This document shows, piece by piece, positions 29,891-39,245 of a stretch of DNA of 64,000 bases. The notes beneath the pieces are model-generated. The model had not been told where the DNA came from. It searched no databases and was given only the letters and a program-made list of their open reading frames with translations. Source of the DNA: Listeria kieliensis (GTDB taxonomy: Bacteria; Bacillota; Bacilli; Lactobacillales; Listeriaceae). The first letter of the stretch is position 1. The number at the start of each line of letters is the position of its first letter. Location of the stretch: assembly GCF_003369925.1 (NCBI RefSeq), contig NZ_LARY01000001.1, forward strand, positions 992,001 through 1,056,000. Direction: 5' to 3'. Made by a program: the position numbers and the translations under genes.

Positions 29891-31237
29891 TTATTTGAAG
29901 AGCAGCCGTAAAATTTTCCCTCTCCATTTTGACTGGGGGTACCTGAAACTGAAATCTAACCAGTTAGGCTGTCTGAGAACACTTTTCTGATGGGAAAATG
30001 TTCGAAAGCTTTGATAACCGTGATAGCTTCCCATGCCACTAGCACCGACGCCACCAAATGGCAAATAAGGCGTTGAAATTTGCATCAAGGTGTCATTGAT
30101 ACAAACACTGCCCGATGACGTTTCAAACAAGACTTTCCTTTCCAAATCCCGATTTTTCGTAAATAAATAAAGAGCGAGCGGCTTTGGACGCATCTTGATA
30201 AAATCAAGAACCTCCTCCAAATTCCGATACGGATAAAGCGGCAAAATCGGACCAAAGATCTCTTCTTGCATCACTGCACTATCGAGATCGGGCTTTTCTA
30301 AAAGAAACGGCGCTATTTTTAACGTTTCTTCATCTTTCTGAGCATCCGCTGCGTAGCCTATAAGCCGGTCAAAATGAGCCCGGTTGACAATACGCCCGTA
30401 CTTTTCGTTTTCAAGCGGCTTTTCCCCATAAAGCTCCCGAATTGCTTGAGCTAACTCATCTTTAAATTCCTGATAGACATCTTCTTGAGCAAATGCGTAA
30501 TCAGGCGCAATACAAGTCTGACCCGCATTTATCCATTTCCCGAAAGCTACACGTTTAGCAGCTAGCTTTAAATCCGCATCTTTCGTAACGATTAATGGAC
30601 TCTTCCCGCCCAGTTCAAGCGTCACTGGCATAAGCTGTTTAGCAGCTTCCTGCATAACAAGCTTCCCCACACGGCTTGATCCAGTGAAAAAACAATAATC
30701 AAAAGGTTGCCTTACTAATTGAGTCGTTAAAAACGCATCTCCTAGCACCACCGCTATAATCTCTTCTCGAAATTGCGATAACACTTGAAAAAGCGCATCC
30801 GCTGTTTTGGGTGCGAGTTCCGAAGGCTTTAAAACAACAGTATTTCCACTCGCAATGGCTCCAATTAATGGCGTTAACGCGAGTTGAAATGGATAATTCC
30901 AAGGAGCAATCACGAGCACCGCTCCGTAAGGCTCTAGTATTGTCCAGCCTTTCGAACCAAGATGCGTCATGGCTGTCTTCACTTTCTTTGCTTTCATCCA
31001 CTGTTTCAAATGCCGCTTCATAAACTGAATCTCTTCATAGACAATCCCAATTTCTGTCATAAAAGCCTCATCAGCACTTTTACCAAGATCCGCCTCTAGC
31101 GCATCCAAAAACAACCCTTCATTTTCCCTTAGTAAACCTTCAAGCAGCCGAAGTGTTTCCAAGCGATGCGCTAATGTTTTCGTCGTGTTCCCTGCAAAAT
31201 AGCTTTTTTGTCTTGGAACAATTTCTGCATATTCCAT
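29891..31237 (-). CDS. Class 3-type aldehyde dehydrogenase
   Basis: NAD(P)-dependent oxidation of aldehydes to acids; 448 residues, YwdH/ALDH3-like size. Signature blocks: ILEPYGAVLVIAPWNYPF (about 98-115), FFTGSSRVGKLVMQEAAK (cofactor loop), catalytic Glu in TLELGGKSPLI (about 207), catalytic Cys in NAGQTCIAPDY (about 241), PFGGVGASGMGSYHG near the C-terminus. Substrate unknown; relatives handle fatty or aromatic aldehydes. The C-terminal SKWRGKILRLLFK is basic and amphipathic, compatible with membrane contact. Sits between yebC and ruvA, unlike L. monocytogenes, where I recall a lactate dehydrogenase-like gene. SD GGGGG is about 10 nt before ATG. Confidence 0.93.
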   Translation of the reverse strand: MEYAEIVPRQKSYFAGNTTKTLAHRLETLRLLEGLLRENEGLFLDALEADLGKSADEAFMTEIGIVYEEIQFMKRHLKQWMKAKKVKTAMTHLGSKGWTILEPYGAVLVIAPWNYPFQLALTPLIGAIASGNTVVLKPSELAPKTADALFQVLSQFREEIIAVVLGDAFLTTQLVRQPFDYCFFTGSSRVGKLVMQEAAKQLMPVTLELGGKSPLIVTKDADLKLAAKRVAFGKWINAGQTCIAPDYAFAQEDVYQEFKDELAQAIRELYGEKPLENEKYGRIVNRAHFDRLIGYAADAQKDEETLKIAPFLLEKPDLDSAVMQEEIFGPILPLYPYRNLEEVLDFIKMRPKPLALYLFTKNRDLERKVLFETSSGSVCINDTLMQISTPYLPFGGVGASGMGSYHGYQSFRTFSHQKSVLRQPNWLDFSFRYPQSKWRGKILRLLFK

Positions 31238-31254
31238 CTTCTAAGCCCCCATCT

Positions 31255-31284
31255 AAAAACGCCTTACTTGATACAAGTAAGGCG
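31255..31284 (-). terminator. Terminator after yebC
   Basis: Perfect 11-bp stem (CGCCTTACTTG with CAAGTAAGGCG, loop ATA) then TTTTT on the minus strand. Confidence 0.92.
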
Positions 31285-31291
31285 CATATGC

Positions 31292-32020
31292 TTATTCCCC
31301 GTCTTTTGCATTTGTATACACTTCTTGTACATCGTCATCTTCTAAAAGTGCATCCATCATCTTTTCAAATTGAGCTTCCTTCTCTTCCGGAACTTCATTA
31401 TACATAGACGGAATCATGCTTAATTCAGCTGCTGCAAACGAATAGCCATCCGCATTTAGCGCATCCTTAACAGCTGTAAAATCTGCCGGATCTGTATAAA
31501 CTTCAAAAACTTCTTCACTGCTCTCCACGTCTTGTGCCCCAGCTTCAATCGCTTCAAGCATAAAGTCATCTTCTGTTACATCCAAGCCTTCGCGTTCTAC
31601 AACCAGATAGCCTTTTCGTTCAAACATGTAGGCGACACTCCCTGTTTCTCCGAGACTGCCTCCATTTTTATTAAAAGCAACACGCACATTAGTTGCCGTT
31701 CTATTTTTATTATCTGTCAGTGCATGCACGAGAACCGCAATTCCTCCCGGACCGTATCCTTCATAAGAAACTTCATCATAGTTCTCGGCATCATTATTTC
31801 CAGCAGCTTTTTGAATTGCACGTTTCACATTGTCATTTGGCATATTAGCTGCTTTCGCCTTATCCACAACAAGTCGGAGTGCCGGATTCAAGCTCGGGTC
31901 TGGACCACTCTTTGCTGCCATGTAAATTTCTTTTGCTAACTTTTGAAAAACTTTTGCTCGTTTTGAATCTTGAGCATTTTTTCTACCTTGAATATTTTTC
32001 CATTTTGAATGTCCTGCCAT
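31292..32020 (-). CDS. YebC/PmpR-family protein (TACO1-like)
   Basis: 242 residues, conserved three-domain fold. N-terminus [21 protein letters not shown] is diagnostic; [19 protein letters not shown] mid-protein. YebC-type proteins were long annotated as transcription regulators and are now linked to relief of ribosome stalling on proline runs; which applies here is not visible. Single-gene unit: own promoter (32049-32077) and terminator. It marks the end of the recD2-yebC block; the gene beyond it (rny) belongs to another block. Confidence 0.95.
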   Translation of the reverse strand: MAGHSKWKNIQGRKNAQDSKRAKVFQKLAKEIYMAAKSGPDPSLNPALRLVVDKAKAANMPNDNVKRAIQKAAGNNDAENYDEVSYEGYGPGGIAVLVHALTDNKNRTATNVRVAFNKNGGSLGETGSVAYMFERKGYLVVEREGLDVTEDDFMLEAIEAGAQDVESSEEVFEVYTDPADFTAVKDALNADGYSFAAAELSMIPSMYNEVPEEKEAQFEKMMDALLEDDDVQEVYTNAKDGE

Positions 32021-32048
32021 AACCTGTCACCACTCCTTTTCTAATAAA

Positions 32049-32077
32049 AGTGTAACTGAAACCGAGGCAATTCGCAA
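32049..32077 (-). promoter_or_regulatory. SigA-type promoter for yebC
   Basis: Minus strand: -35 TTGCGA (32077-32072), 17-bp spacer, -10 TACACT (32054-32049). Confidence 0.7.
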
Positions 32078-32095
32078 GATTCCTCTCCTTTAAGC

Positions 32096-32128
32096 AAGAA
32101 AAACCCGCGAAATAAAAATTTCGCGGGT
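32096..32128 (-). terminator. Terminator after rny
   Basis: 11-bp stem ACCCGCGAAAT with ATTTCGCGGGT, loop AAAA, then TTTTTC on the minus strand. Confidence 0.93.
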
Positions 32129-32135
32129 AACAACT

Positions 32136-33698
32136 TTATTTTGCGTACTCAACAGCTCTTGTTTCACGAATAACGGTAACTTTGATGTGACCAGGATAAT
32201 CTAATTCTTCTTCAATTCGCTTCCGAATGTCTCGGGCTAAACGATAAGAAGCAAGATCATCAATTTCGTCTGGTTCTACCATAATCCGTACTTCACGACC
32301 AGCTTGAATCGCATAAGATTTTTCAACGCCTTCATAGGATTCTGAAATCTCTTCTAGTTTTTCTAGTCGTCTGATATAATTTTCAAGCGTTTCACTACGT
32401 GCACCAGGTCGAGCCGCAGAAAGTGCATCCGCAGCAGCAACTAAAACAGCGATAACAGAAGTTGGTTCCGTATCTCCATGGTGGGAAGCAATACTATTAA
32501 TCACTACTTCATTTTCTTTGTATTTCGTAGCAAGTTCCACACCAATTTCAACGTGACTTCCTTCTATTTCATGGTCAATTGCTTTACCGATATCATGCAA
32601 GAGACCTGCTCGTTTTGCAAGTGTCACATCTTCGCCAAGTTCCCCTGCAAGTATGCCTGCAAGTTTTGCCACTTCAAGTGAGTGGTTCAAGACGTTTTGT
32701 CCATAACTTGTACGATAGCGCAAACGGCCAAGAATTTTTATCAGATCAGGATGTAGCGAGTGGATGCCCACTTCAAACGTTGCTTGCTCACCAACTTCAC
32801 GGATGTGCTCATCAACTTCTTTACGAGCTTTATCAACCATTTCCTCAATTCTCGCTGGGTGAATTCGTCCATCTTGCACTAATTTTTCAAGTGCAATTCG
32901 AGCGATTTCCCGGCGGATCGGATCGAATCCAGAAAGGATAACAGCCTCAGGTGTATCGTCAATGATTAAATCAATCCCCGTAAGCGTTTCAAGCGTCCGA
33001 ATGTTACGACCTTCGCGTCCGATAATTCTTCCTTTCATTTCATCATTTGGAAGAGTGACAACCGAAACGGTCGTTTCAGCAACATGATCAGCTGCACAAC
33101 GTTGGATGGCAAGTGATAGAATATTTTTTGCTTTTTTATCCGCTTCCTCTTTCGCCTTGTTTTCTGACTCTTTCACCATGATTGCAGTATCATGAGAAAG
33201 CTCCTCTTCAACTTGGTTAAGGATGATATGTTTTGCCTCATCTTTCGAAAGAGCGGAAATGCGTTCTAATTCATCTTGCCCTTTTTGAATCATCTCGTCA
33301 ATTTTGCTTTCCTTCTCTTCAATATGTTGTTGTCGTTTACTGATATTCTCCTCTTTTTTCTCAAGTGTAGCTTCTCTTTTACTTAAAGAAGTATCTTTAC
33401 GGTCGAGGTTTTCCTCCCTTTGTAATAAGCGATTTTCTTGTTTTTGCAACTCTCCTCTTCGCTCACGAAGTTCATTTTCGATTTCAGTACGCACTCGATG
33501 ACTCTCTTCTTTTGCTTCGAACATCGCTTCCTTTTTAATTGTTTCTGCTTCTTTCTTTGCATCCTCAACAATGAGTTCAGCGGTGCCACGCGAAGCCACT
33601 AACTTCTTTTCAGAACTAGCTTTATAAATCAAAGAGCCCACAACTAAACCGACGATAAAGAAAAGCAAGCCGGAGATGATAGCGACTGTGATAACCAT
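32136..33698 (-). CDS. rny: Ribonuclease Y
   Basis: Membrane-anchored endoribonuclease that initiates mRNA decay; 520 residues, exact family length. N-terminal helix (about 2-24), long charged coiled coil (about 30-190), KH domain [18 protein letters not shown] (about 225-242), HD domain with [10 protein letters not shown] and [12 protein letters not shown] (about 335-370). The frame extends to 33782, but [10 protein letters not shown] at 33698 has AGGAGGTG upstream and is the family start. A 170-nt leader separates it from its promoter. In Listeria and Bacillus, ymdB follows; here yebC does. Confidence 0.97.
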   Translation of the reverse strand: MVITVAIISGLLFFIVGLVVGSLIYKASSEKKLVASRGTAELIVEDAKKEAETIKKEAMFEAKEESHRVRTEIENELRERRGELQKQENRLLQREENLDRKDTSLSKREATLEKKEENISKRQQHIEEKESKIDEMIQKGQDELERISALSKDEAKHIILNQVEEELSHDTAIMVKESENKAKEEADKKAKNILSLAIQRCAADHVAETTVSVVTLPNDEMKGRIIGREGRNIRTLETLTGIDLIIDDTPEAVILSGFDPIRREIARIALEKLVQDGRIHPARIEEMVDKARKEVDEHIREVGEQATFEVGIHSLHPDLIKILGRLRYRTSYGQNVLNHSLEVAKLAGILAGELGEDVTLAKRAGLLHDIGKAIDHEIEGSHVEIGVELATKYKENEVVINSIASHHGDTEPTSVIAVLVAAADALSAARPGARSETLENYIRRLEKLEEISESYEGVEKSYAIQAGREVRIMVEPDEIDDLASYRLARDIRKRIEEELDYPGHIKVTVIRETRAVEYAK

Positions 33699-34024
33699 CC
33701 TTACACCTCCTTTGCTATTCAATTTTTTGTCATTATTATGTCGGTAGCCAAATAGATATGGCACAAGTGTATTTTCCATCATTAATCGAAGTCCTGTTTC
33801 TACTCCGACTACTACTAAAAAACGTTTTAAAAATATCTTTTTTGTTTTTCAGCAATGTAAAATATACAATTTAATTCTATCGGTGTTCCAAGTGATTGTC
33901 AAGAAAAGGCTCGTGTTTTCTATATAGAAAATCACGTTTCAGAGTCCAAAAAAATCGTTTGCTTAAAAGTTGGATTTTATCCCTCTTTCAAGCAAACGAT
34001 TTTTCGATTTAAAACAGATTATTT
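33699..34024 (-). promoter_or_regulatory. rny upstream region: promoter, long leader, palindrome
   Basis: This 326-bp gap holds the recA terminator (33949-34004), an almost perfect palindrome centred on TATATA (33912-33936), a textbook SigA promoter (-35 TTGACA 33902-33897, 17 bp, -10 TAGAAT 33879-33874) and about 170 nt of rny leader. The leader shows no ORF or known riboswitch. Confidence 0.8.
33949..34004 (-). terminator. Terminator after recA
   Basis: 14-bp perfect stem (AAAATCGTTTGCTT with AAGCAAACGATTTT) around a 25-nt loop, T-rich tail on the minus strand. Confidence 0.85.
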
Positions 34025-35074
34025 TTATTCGTCTTCAAGCAAATTGAACTCTTCTGCTTCATCTGGTGATTCAGTAGCTTCAAGTTTCGTGTCAATCTCA
34101 TAAACTTCACGCACTCGTTTAGAAATTTCTTCTCGAATTTCTGGATGGTCTTTCAAATATTGTTTCGCATTTTCACGTCCTTGACCAATGCGCTCTTCAT
34201 TATAAGAATACCACGAACCGCTTTTATTAATAACATCGACTTCCGCAGCCATATCAACAAGCTCACCTTCGCGGGAAATTCCTTCCCCGTACATGATATC
34301 GACTTCCGCAACACGGAACGGTGGCGCCACTTTATTTTTCACTACTTTAATTTTGGTTTTATTCCCCATGACTTCGGTGCCTTGTTTCAATTGTTCAGCA
34401 CGACGAACTTCAAGACGAACTGTTGAATAGAATTTAAGTGCACGTCCACCAGGCGTTGTTTCAGGATTTCCGAACATGACACCGACTTTTTCACGAATTT
34501 GGTTGATAAAAATCGCAATTGTTTTCGATTTATTAATAACCCCAGACAATTTACGCAAAGCTTGAGACATTAAACGAGCTTGCAAACCAACGTGCGCGTC
34601 CCCCATTTCGCCTTCAATTTCTGCACGCGGCACAAGTGCTGCAACCGAGTCAATAACTAGGATATCAATCGCGCCACTTCGAACAAGAGCCTCTGCAATT
34701 TCAAGAGCTTGCTCCCCAGTATCTGGTTGCGAAAGTAGCAATTCATCAATATTAACGCCTAAATTTTTCGCATAAGTTGGATCAAGTGCATGCTCAGCAT
34801 CAATAAAGGCTGCTGTTCCACCTTGTTTTTGTACTTCAGCAATGGCATGAAGCGCAACAGTTGTTTTACCAGAACTTTCTGGTCCGTAAGTTTCGATAAT
34901 CCGACCACGTGGATATCCCCCTACGCCAAGGGCAATATCTAATGCTAACGAGCCGCTTGATACGGTCGATATATTTTGATCGCTGTGTTCCCCTAATTTC
35001 ATGACGGAACCTTTACCAAATTGTTTTTCAATCGATTTTAAAGCTTGATCTAAAGCCGCTTGACGATCGTTCAC
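34025..35074 (-). CDS. recA: Recombinase RecA
   Basis: Homologous recombination and SOS coprotease, 349 residues. Walker [10 protein letters not shown] (about 64-72), Walker [14 protein letters not shown]2 loop [19 protein letters not shown], acidic C-terminus [21 protein letters not shown] start at 35074 with GGAGG upstream. LexA box and SigA promoter precede it. Downstream of cinA as in most Firmicutes, but with its own promoter. Confidence 0.99.
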   Translation of the reverse strand: MNDRQAALDQALKSIEKQFGKGSVMKLGEHSDQNISTVSSGSLALDIALGVGGYPRGRIIETYGPESSGKTTVALHAIAEVQKQGGTAAFIDAEHALDPTYAKNLGVNIDELLLSQPDTGEQALEIAEALVRSGAIDILVIDSVAALVPRAEIEGEMGDAHVGLQARLMSQALRKLSGVINKSKTIAIFINQIREKVGVMFGNPETTPGGRALKFYSTVRLEVRRAEQLKQGTEVMGNKTKIKVVKNKVAPPFRVAEVDIMYGEGISREGELVDMAAEVDVINKSGSWYSYNEERIGQGRENAKQYLKDHPEIREEISKRVREVYEIDTKLEATESPDEAEEFNLLEDE

Positions 35075-35151
35075 GTTATTTCCTCCTTCATTACCTACTT
35101 CACTTACTTTATGCAGACAGCAGATAATTCTCTTTTTTCATCTCTAAAAAT

Positions 35152-35180
35152 ACTATATCTTATTCGAAATAAATAATCAA
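35152..35180 (-). promoter_or_regulatory. SigA-type promoter for recA
   Basis: Minus strand: -35 TTGATT (35180-35175), 17-bp spacer, -10 TATAGT (35157-35152). Confidence 0.8.
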
Positions 35181-35188
35181 GCAAAAAG

Positions 35189-35202
35189 CGAATAAATGTT
35201 CG
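35189..35202 (-). promoter_or_regulatory. LexA (SOS) box of recA
   Basis: CGAACATTTATTCG, 12 of 14 matches to CGAACATATGTTCG, placed 8 bp upstream of the -35. Same arrangement as the Bacillus recA operator. Confidence 0.8.
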
Positions 35203-35319
35203 TATTTTTTCAAGAATGCTCTTTAATTCTTTTTCATTATAGCCTGATGAAGTGAATTCGTCCAACCTTTTTTTGAAGCAAGAAATGGGAATTTATAAGG
35301 CTTTCCTGCCGTTTCTCGC

Positions 35320-36579
35320 TTAAGTATTTTGCCATTTTTCGTCAATAAACTGATTTATAAGTTGAAACCCTTGTTTTACTGAACGAGCCCGATTATGGTT
35401 CCGATCTCTGCCGAAACGGAACAGATAAGTTTCAGTTGGAAATCCTTCCACACTTAATCCGATGTATACAGTACCCGCGGCGTGCCCTTCTAGCGAATCA
35501 GGACCCGCCACTCCAGTAAAACTAATGCCAATTTGCGATTCACATTTTTCGCGAATCTTTTCTGCCATTTCTTTTGCACAGGCTGCACTTACTACGCCGT
35601 CACGTTCAATTACTTCACGAGAAACACCTAAAATCGCTTGTTTGATTGATGTCTGGTAAGTAACCATTCCGCCTTTAAAAACTTCGGAAACCCCCGCATG
35701 CGCGCCTAATTCTGCTTGAAAGGCACCAGCTGTTAAACTTTCTGCCGCCGCTATTGTCAGTTTGTTCGTAAGTAGCTTCTTGACTACAACATCCGCAAGC
35801 GATTCATCTCCGTAGCCATAAATAAATTCACCATCTCGCAGTTTGATTTCTTTCTCAACCTCATCAAGTAAGCGTTCTGCCTCAGATTTTGTTTTGGCAC
35901 TTGCAGTTAGGCGGATTTCAACTTCATTGTCTGACGCATATGTCGCAATCGTCGGATTGGACTGCTTTTCAATCAAATCGCTCAAATCATAAGCAAGCTT
36001 CGATTCTCCAATGCCAAAGAAATGCAAAATCCGAGATTCCAAGTGAATAGAATCCCCATTCATTGAAGCAGCTAGTAGAGGCTTCGTGTATGTTTTAAAC
36101 ATCGGTTTCATTTCTGACGGAGGTCCGGGAAGAAGAATATAGTTTTTTCCGTTTTCCGTAAACATCATTCCTGCCGCAAAACCAAAATCATTTTTTAAAA
36201 CGGTTGAATCTTTGATAACTAGTGCTTGTAATTTGTTATTATCTGTCATTTTTCGACCACTAACAGCAAAATAGTCCGTAATTTTATCTAGATGCCCTTG
36301 ATCCGTTACGAGTTCTTTTTTTAAGTAATGAGCAAGAATTTGCTTAGTTAAATCATCGTCTGTCGGGCCAAGTCCTCCCGTGAAAATTAAAAGGTCACTC
36401 CGCGATTCTGCGATTCGAATTACTTCTTCAAGTCGTTTTGGATTGTCTCCAACTACTGTATGGAAATAAACATATATGCCAAGCTCAGCTAGCTCACGTG
36501 ATAAAAAAGTAGCATTCGAGTTTGTAATTTGCCCCATTAAAATTTCAGTGCCTACTGCAATAATTTCAGCTTTTTTCAT
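35320..36579 (-). CDS. cinA: CinA-family protein (competence/damage-inducible, nicotinamide-nucleotide hydrolase type)
   Basis: 419 residues: N-terminal MoCF-like domain (about 1-170; EIIAVGTEILMGQITNSNATFLS, LIFTGGLGPTDDDLT) acting in related proteins as ADP-ribose/NAD pyrophosphatase, and C-terminal CinA deamidase domain (about 255-415; AAAESLTAGAF, GVAGPDSLEGHAAGTVYIGL) that hydrolyses NMN. Start chosen at MKKAEIIAVG (36579) with AAGGA about 9 nt upstream rather than 36612. pgsA-cinA-recA order is conserved in Bacillus and Listeria. Confidence 0.94.
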   Translation of the reverse strand: MKKAEIIAVGTEILMGQITNSNATFLSRELAELGIYVYFHTVVGDNPKRLEEVIRIAESRSDLLIFTGGLGPTDDDLTKQILAHYLKKELVTDQGHLDKITDYFAVSGRKMTDNNKLQALVIKDSTVLKNDFGFAAGMMFTENGKNYILLPGPPSEMKPMFKTYTKPLLAASMNGDSIHLESRILHFFGIGESKLAYDLSDLIEKQSNPTIATYASDNEVEIRLTASAKTKSEAERLLDEVEKEIKLRDGEFIYGYGDESLADVVVKKLLTNKLTIAAAESLTAGAFQAELGAHAGVSEVFKGGMVTYQTSIKQAILGVSREVIERDGVVSAACAKEMAEKIREKCESQIGISFTGVAGPDSLEGHAAGTVYIGLSVEGFPTETYLFRFGRDRNHNRARSVKQGFQLINQFIDEKWQNT

Positions 36580-36686
36580 CCTGTCACATCCTTTTTGAAA
36601 TAGCAAATCCAATAAAAGAAGCCTCCTCTAAAGGTACTACTCGTCACACAGACTTGTAGCGCCTCAAAGGAAGCATTCATTTTCTC

Positions 36687-37265
36687 TTACATTGAACCTT
36701 TAAAAACACCTCTGTTTTTGTAGAAATAATCAATTCCCGACCAAACTGCAAAAAAGGCACAGACATAAAGGAATATCAAATCTACTCGAATCCCCGTCCA
36801 AGCAAACGGGAAATTATTTAAGAGCAGCAGCGGAATCGCGATCATTTGTGTAAATGTCTTAATTTTACCCAGTTGACCAGCAGCAAGAACCTCTCCACCT
36901 TCTACAAGCAATAAACGCAAACCAGTGACAGCTAACTCCCGGCTAATAATCAAAATAATCACCCATGCAGGTGCCACATTCATTTCAACTAAAATGATAA
37001 ATGCGGCAGTTACTAACAATTTATCCGCCATCGGATCAGCAAACTTGCCAAAATTTGTAATTAAATTGTACTTTCTTGCTAAATGCCCATCAAACCAGTC
37101 AGTCAAAGCAGCAATGATAAAGATAATCGTTGCAATTAAATTTGTTACTGGAATCGCTGAACCAAGCCAGTAAAGCACACCAAAATGGAATGGTACGACG
37201 CAAAGAATCACGAAAATCGGAATTAAAATGATTCGAGCGACCGTTAATTTATTTGGTAAATTCAT
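36687..37265 (-). CDS. pgsA: CDP-diacylglycerol-glycerol-3-phosphate 3-phosphatidyltransferase
   Basis: Makes phosphatidylglycerol phosphate, the committed step of anionic phospholipid synthesis, in the membrane. 192 residues, about 5-6 helices. The CDP-alcohol phosphotransferase motif D-x2-DG-x2-AR-x8-G-x3-D-x3-D is intact (TDWFDGHLARKYNLITNF continuing to GKFADPMAD, about residues 56-82). Follows the rodZ-like gene; a hairpin at 37311-37351 lies between, so expression may be partly independent. Confidence 0.97.
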   Translation of the reverse strand: MNLPNKLTVARIILIPIFVILCVVPFHFGVLYWLGSAIPVTNLIATIIFIIAALTDWFDGHLARKYNLITNFGKFADPMADKLLVTAAFIILVEMNVAPAWVIILIISRELAVTGLRLLLVEGGEVLAAGQLGKIKTFTQMIAIPLLLLNNFPFAWTGIRVDLIFLYVCAFFAVWSGIDYFYKNRGVFKGSM

Positions 37266-37310
37266 TTTCCCCTCTCCAATCCCTAATCAAATAAAAATTA
37301 TGTACATCAA

Positions 37311-37351
37311 AAGAAAAGAAAGTATAGGCAAGACAACTCTCACCTATACTT
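37311..37351 (-). terminator. Terminator or attenuator between the rodZ-like gene and pgsA
   Basis: Stem AAGTATAGG/CCTATACTT (cores 37321-37328 and 37343-37350) followed by TCTTTTCTTTT on the minus strand. Confidence 0.7.
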
Positions 37352-37360
37352 CTTGATTCC

Positions 37361-38359
37361 TCATTGCGCATTTTCGCCATCGCTAGACGAAGAGCTAGCT
37401 GAATCACTTGATGAATCGCTGCCGCTATCATCTAGTTTAATTGTGAGAACTTGTTTAACGAGTGTTGGTGCTAGTTCAATTTTTTCACCATTAACTTTCA
37501 CTGTCGTAACAGGCGCATTCCCAACAACGATCGAAACCGTTTTGTTATCTTTCGCATCAATCTCATCTGAACTTGATCCGTCTTTTACGATGCCATTATA
37601 AATGTTAGCACCAGCTGCAGTCGAAACACCAATCCAAGTGTCGCCACCAGAAGCAGAAATTTCTAAGCTTAACTTATCGGCATTTGAAACTGTATAACTT
37701 GTAGCATTCCCAGATGTCTGACCTTTTTCAATCGCCATTTTTTTATCTTTCTCATCTGCTTTTTTCTTATCTTCAGCTTTCTTCTTTTCAGCCGCTTTAT
37801 CATCCGCTGCTTTTTTCTTCGCAGCAGAGTCATCATTTTTCTTAGCGTCATCAGACTTCTTCGTTGATGACCCAGTTTCATCATTTACTTTTACAGTTTG
37901 CTCTGAATCATTAGGGGTTGCAACATTTTTGTCATTATCACGAGCAAAAACGAAGTACCAAATAATAAATAAGATAAATAAAATAAATAAAGCAATAAGA
38001 ATTTTAGGCAAGATATCAAAAAAGCGATTTCTTGATGAATTTTGCCCCCCGACCGAATGTGTGGCAAGAGGAGTTGCCTTTTTGCGTGCACGACTCTGCT
38101 CTTGTTCAACTACTTCTTGCTGGGATTCAGGAACCTCAGAATCAAAGTCAGCAAAAAGTTGCGTACTATCAACATCTACCGCTTCTGCGTATTGTTTGAT
38201 GAAAGCACGTGTATAAAACTTACCCGGCATAACCGAATAATTGCCTTCTTCAATCGCGACGAGATATCTTTTTTGGATTTTTGTAATTTGCTGCAGGTCG
38301 TCTAAACTGAGACCTTTTTCTCTGCGGGCAGCTTTTAGTTTGTCGCCTAATTCAGTCAA
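37361..38359 (-). CDS. RodZ-like cell-shape protein (YmfM type)
   Basis: 332 residues. Cytoplasmic XRE-type HTH_25 domain (about 1-70; LGDKLKAARREKGLSLDDLQ), linker, one membrane helix (about 112-134, LIALFILFILFIIWYFVF), then a Lys/Asp/Ala-rich low-complexity stretch (about 140-215; DDAKKNDDSAAKKKAADDKA), an extracytoplasmic DUF4115 domain (about 225-310), and a Ser/Asp tail (SDSSSDSASSSSSDG). RodZ links MreB and wall synthesis. The low-complexity extracellular stalk is long and may span the wall. TTG start at 38359 with TAGGTG upstream. Between ymfI and pgsA as in Bacillus. Confidence 0.9.
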   Translation of the reverse strand: MTELGDKLKAARREKGLSLDDLQQITKIQKRYLVAIEEGNYSVMPGKFYTRAFIKQYAEAVDVDSTQLFADFDSEVPESQQEVVEQEQSRARKKATPLATHSVGGQNSSRNRFFDILPKILIALFILFILFIIWYFVFARDNDKNVATPNDSEQTVKVNDETGSSTKKSDDAKKNDDSAAKKKAADDKAAEKKKAEDKKKADEKDKKMAIEKGQTSGNATSYTVSNADKLSLEISASGGDTWIGVSTAAGANIYNGIVKDGSSSDEIDAKDNKTVSIVVGNAPVTTVKVNGEKIELAPTLVKQVLTIKLDDSGSDSSSDSASSSSSDGENAQ

Positions 38360-38400
38360 TATTAAACACCTACCATTAAATTAAATCAATTCTTGTTTTT

Positions 38401-39132
38401 TCACATGTGCCATCCGCCATTAACACCTAAAACCTGCCCTGTAATATAGTCAGATTCATCTCTTACGAGAAAAGCCGCTGCATTTGCAACGTCTACAGGG
38501 TCCCCGAGTCGTAACAAAGGAATCTCCTCGATTAATTCCTGCTTTTCTTGTTTAGAAAACTGAGCAAGCATCGCTGTGTCAACAGCACCCGGCGTTAGGG
38601 CATTTACAGTAATACCGTTTCCCGCTACTTCCTTGCTGAGCGCTTTTACAAAAGCAATTTGTGCTCCCTTCATCGTCGAATAAGCAACTTCCATCGCAGC
38701 CCCAACTTCTCCCCAGATCGAGCTAATGAAAAGAATTCTCGGATGGCTTGAACGCCTTAACTTAGGTAAAAAAGCACGAGTCAAATGAAGTGGCGCACCG
38801 ACATGAACATTGTATAAACACTGCAGCTTTTTGTCTGACAGATCTGTAAACAGACCATACTCGCTGTTTCCGGCTGCATGGATAAAAACATCAAGTTCAA
38901 AAACATTTTCCGTTATCGTCTCTAAGTCAGCAAGACTAGAAAAATCTCCTTGGAGCACTGTCACGTCCACTTCATAATTTTGCAATTCCAGAGCAAGTGC
39001 CTGCATACTTTTTTCGTTCGAATGATAGTGTAAATAAAGATTAAAACCATCTTCCGCTAATCGCTGTGCAATCGCTTTTCCGATTGCTCCACTTGCGCCT
39101 GTCACAAAGGCTGAACGTTTTCTATTTTTCAA
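38401..39132 (-). CDS. SDR-family oxidoreductase (YmfI-like)
   Basis: NAD(P)-dependent short-chain dehydrogenase, 243 residues. Cofactor motif VTGASGAIGKAIAQ (about 10-23), catalytic Ser in ILFISSIWG and YxxxK in AYSTMKGAQ, C-terminal GQVLGVNGGWHM. Related to FabG-type 3-oxoacyl reductases; substrate not known. The frame runs to 39225 but those residues (KKWYYYYSHA) are not SDR-like; TTG at 39132 (KNRKRSAFVTG) has GGGGAG 8 nt upstream and gives the usual length. Conserved ymfF-ymfH-ymfI-ymfM cluster. Confidence 0.9.
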   Translation of the reverse strand: MKNRKRSAFVTGASGAIGKAIAQRLAEDGFNLYLHYHSNEKSMQALALELQNYEVDVTVLQGDFSSLADLETITENVFELDVFIHAAGNSEYGLFTDLSDKKLQCLYNVHVGAPLHLTRAFLPKLRRSSHPRILFISSIWGEVGAAMEVAYSTMKGAQIAFVKALSKEVAGNGITVNALTPGAVDTAMLAQFSKQEKQELIEEIPLLRLGDPVDVANAAAFLVRDESDYITGQVLGVNGGWHM

Positions 39133-39245
39133 GGTAAAGACTCCCCAAGACAATATTTCTTTCATCATAGCATGACTGTAATAATAATACCATTTTTTCA
39201 CCAAAAAAGCTTCAAATAACTTCAAAACTTAAGATTTCTTTAATT

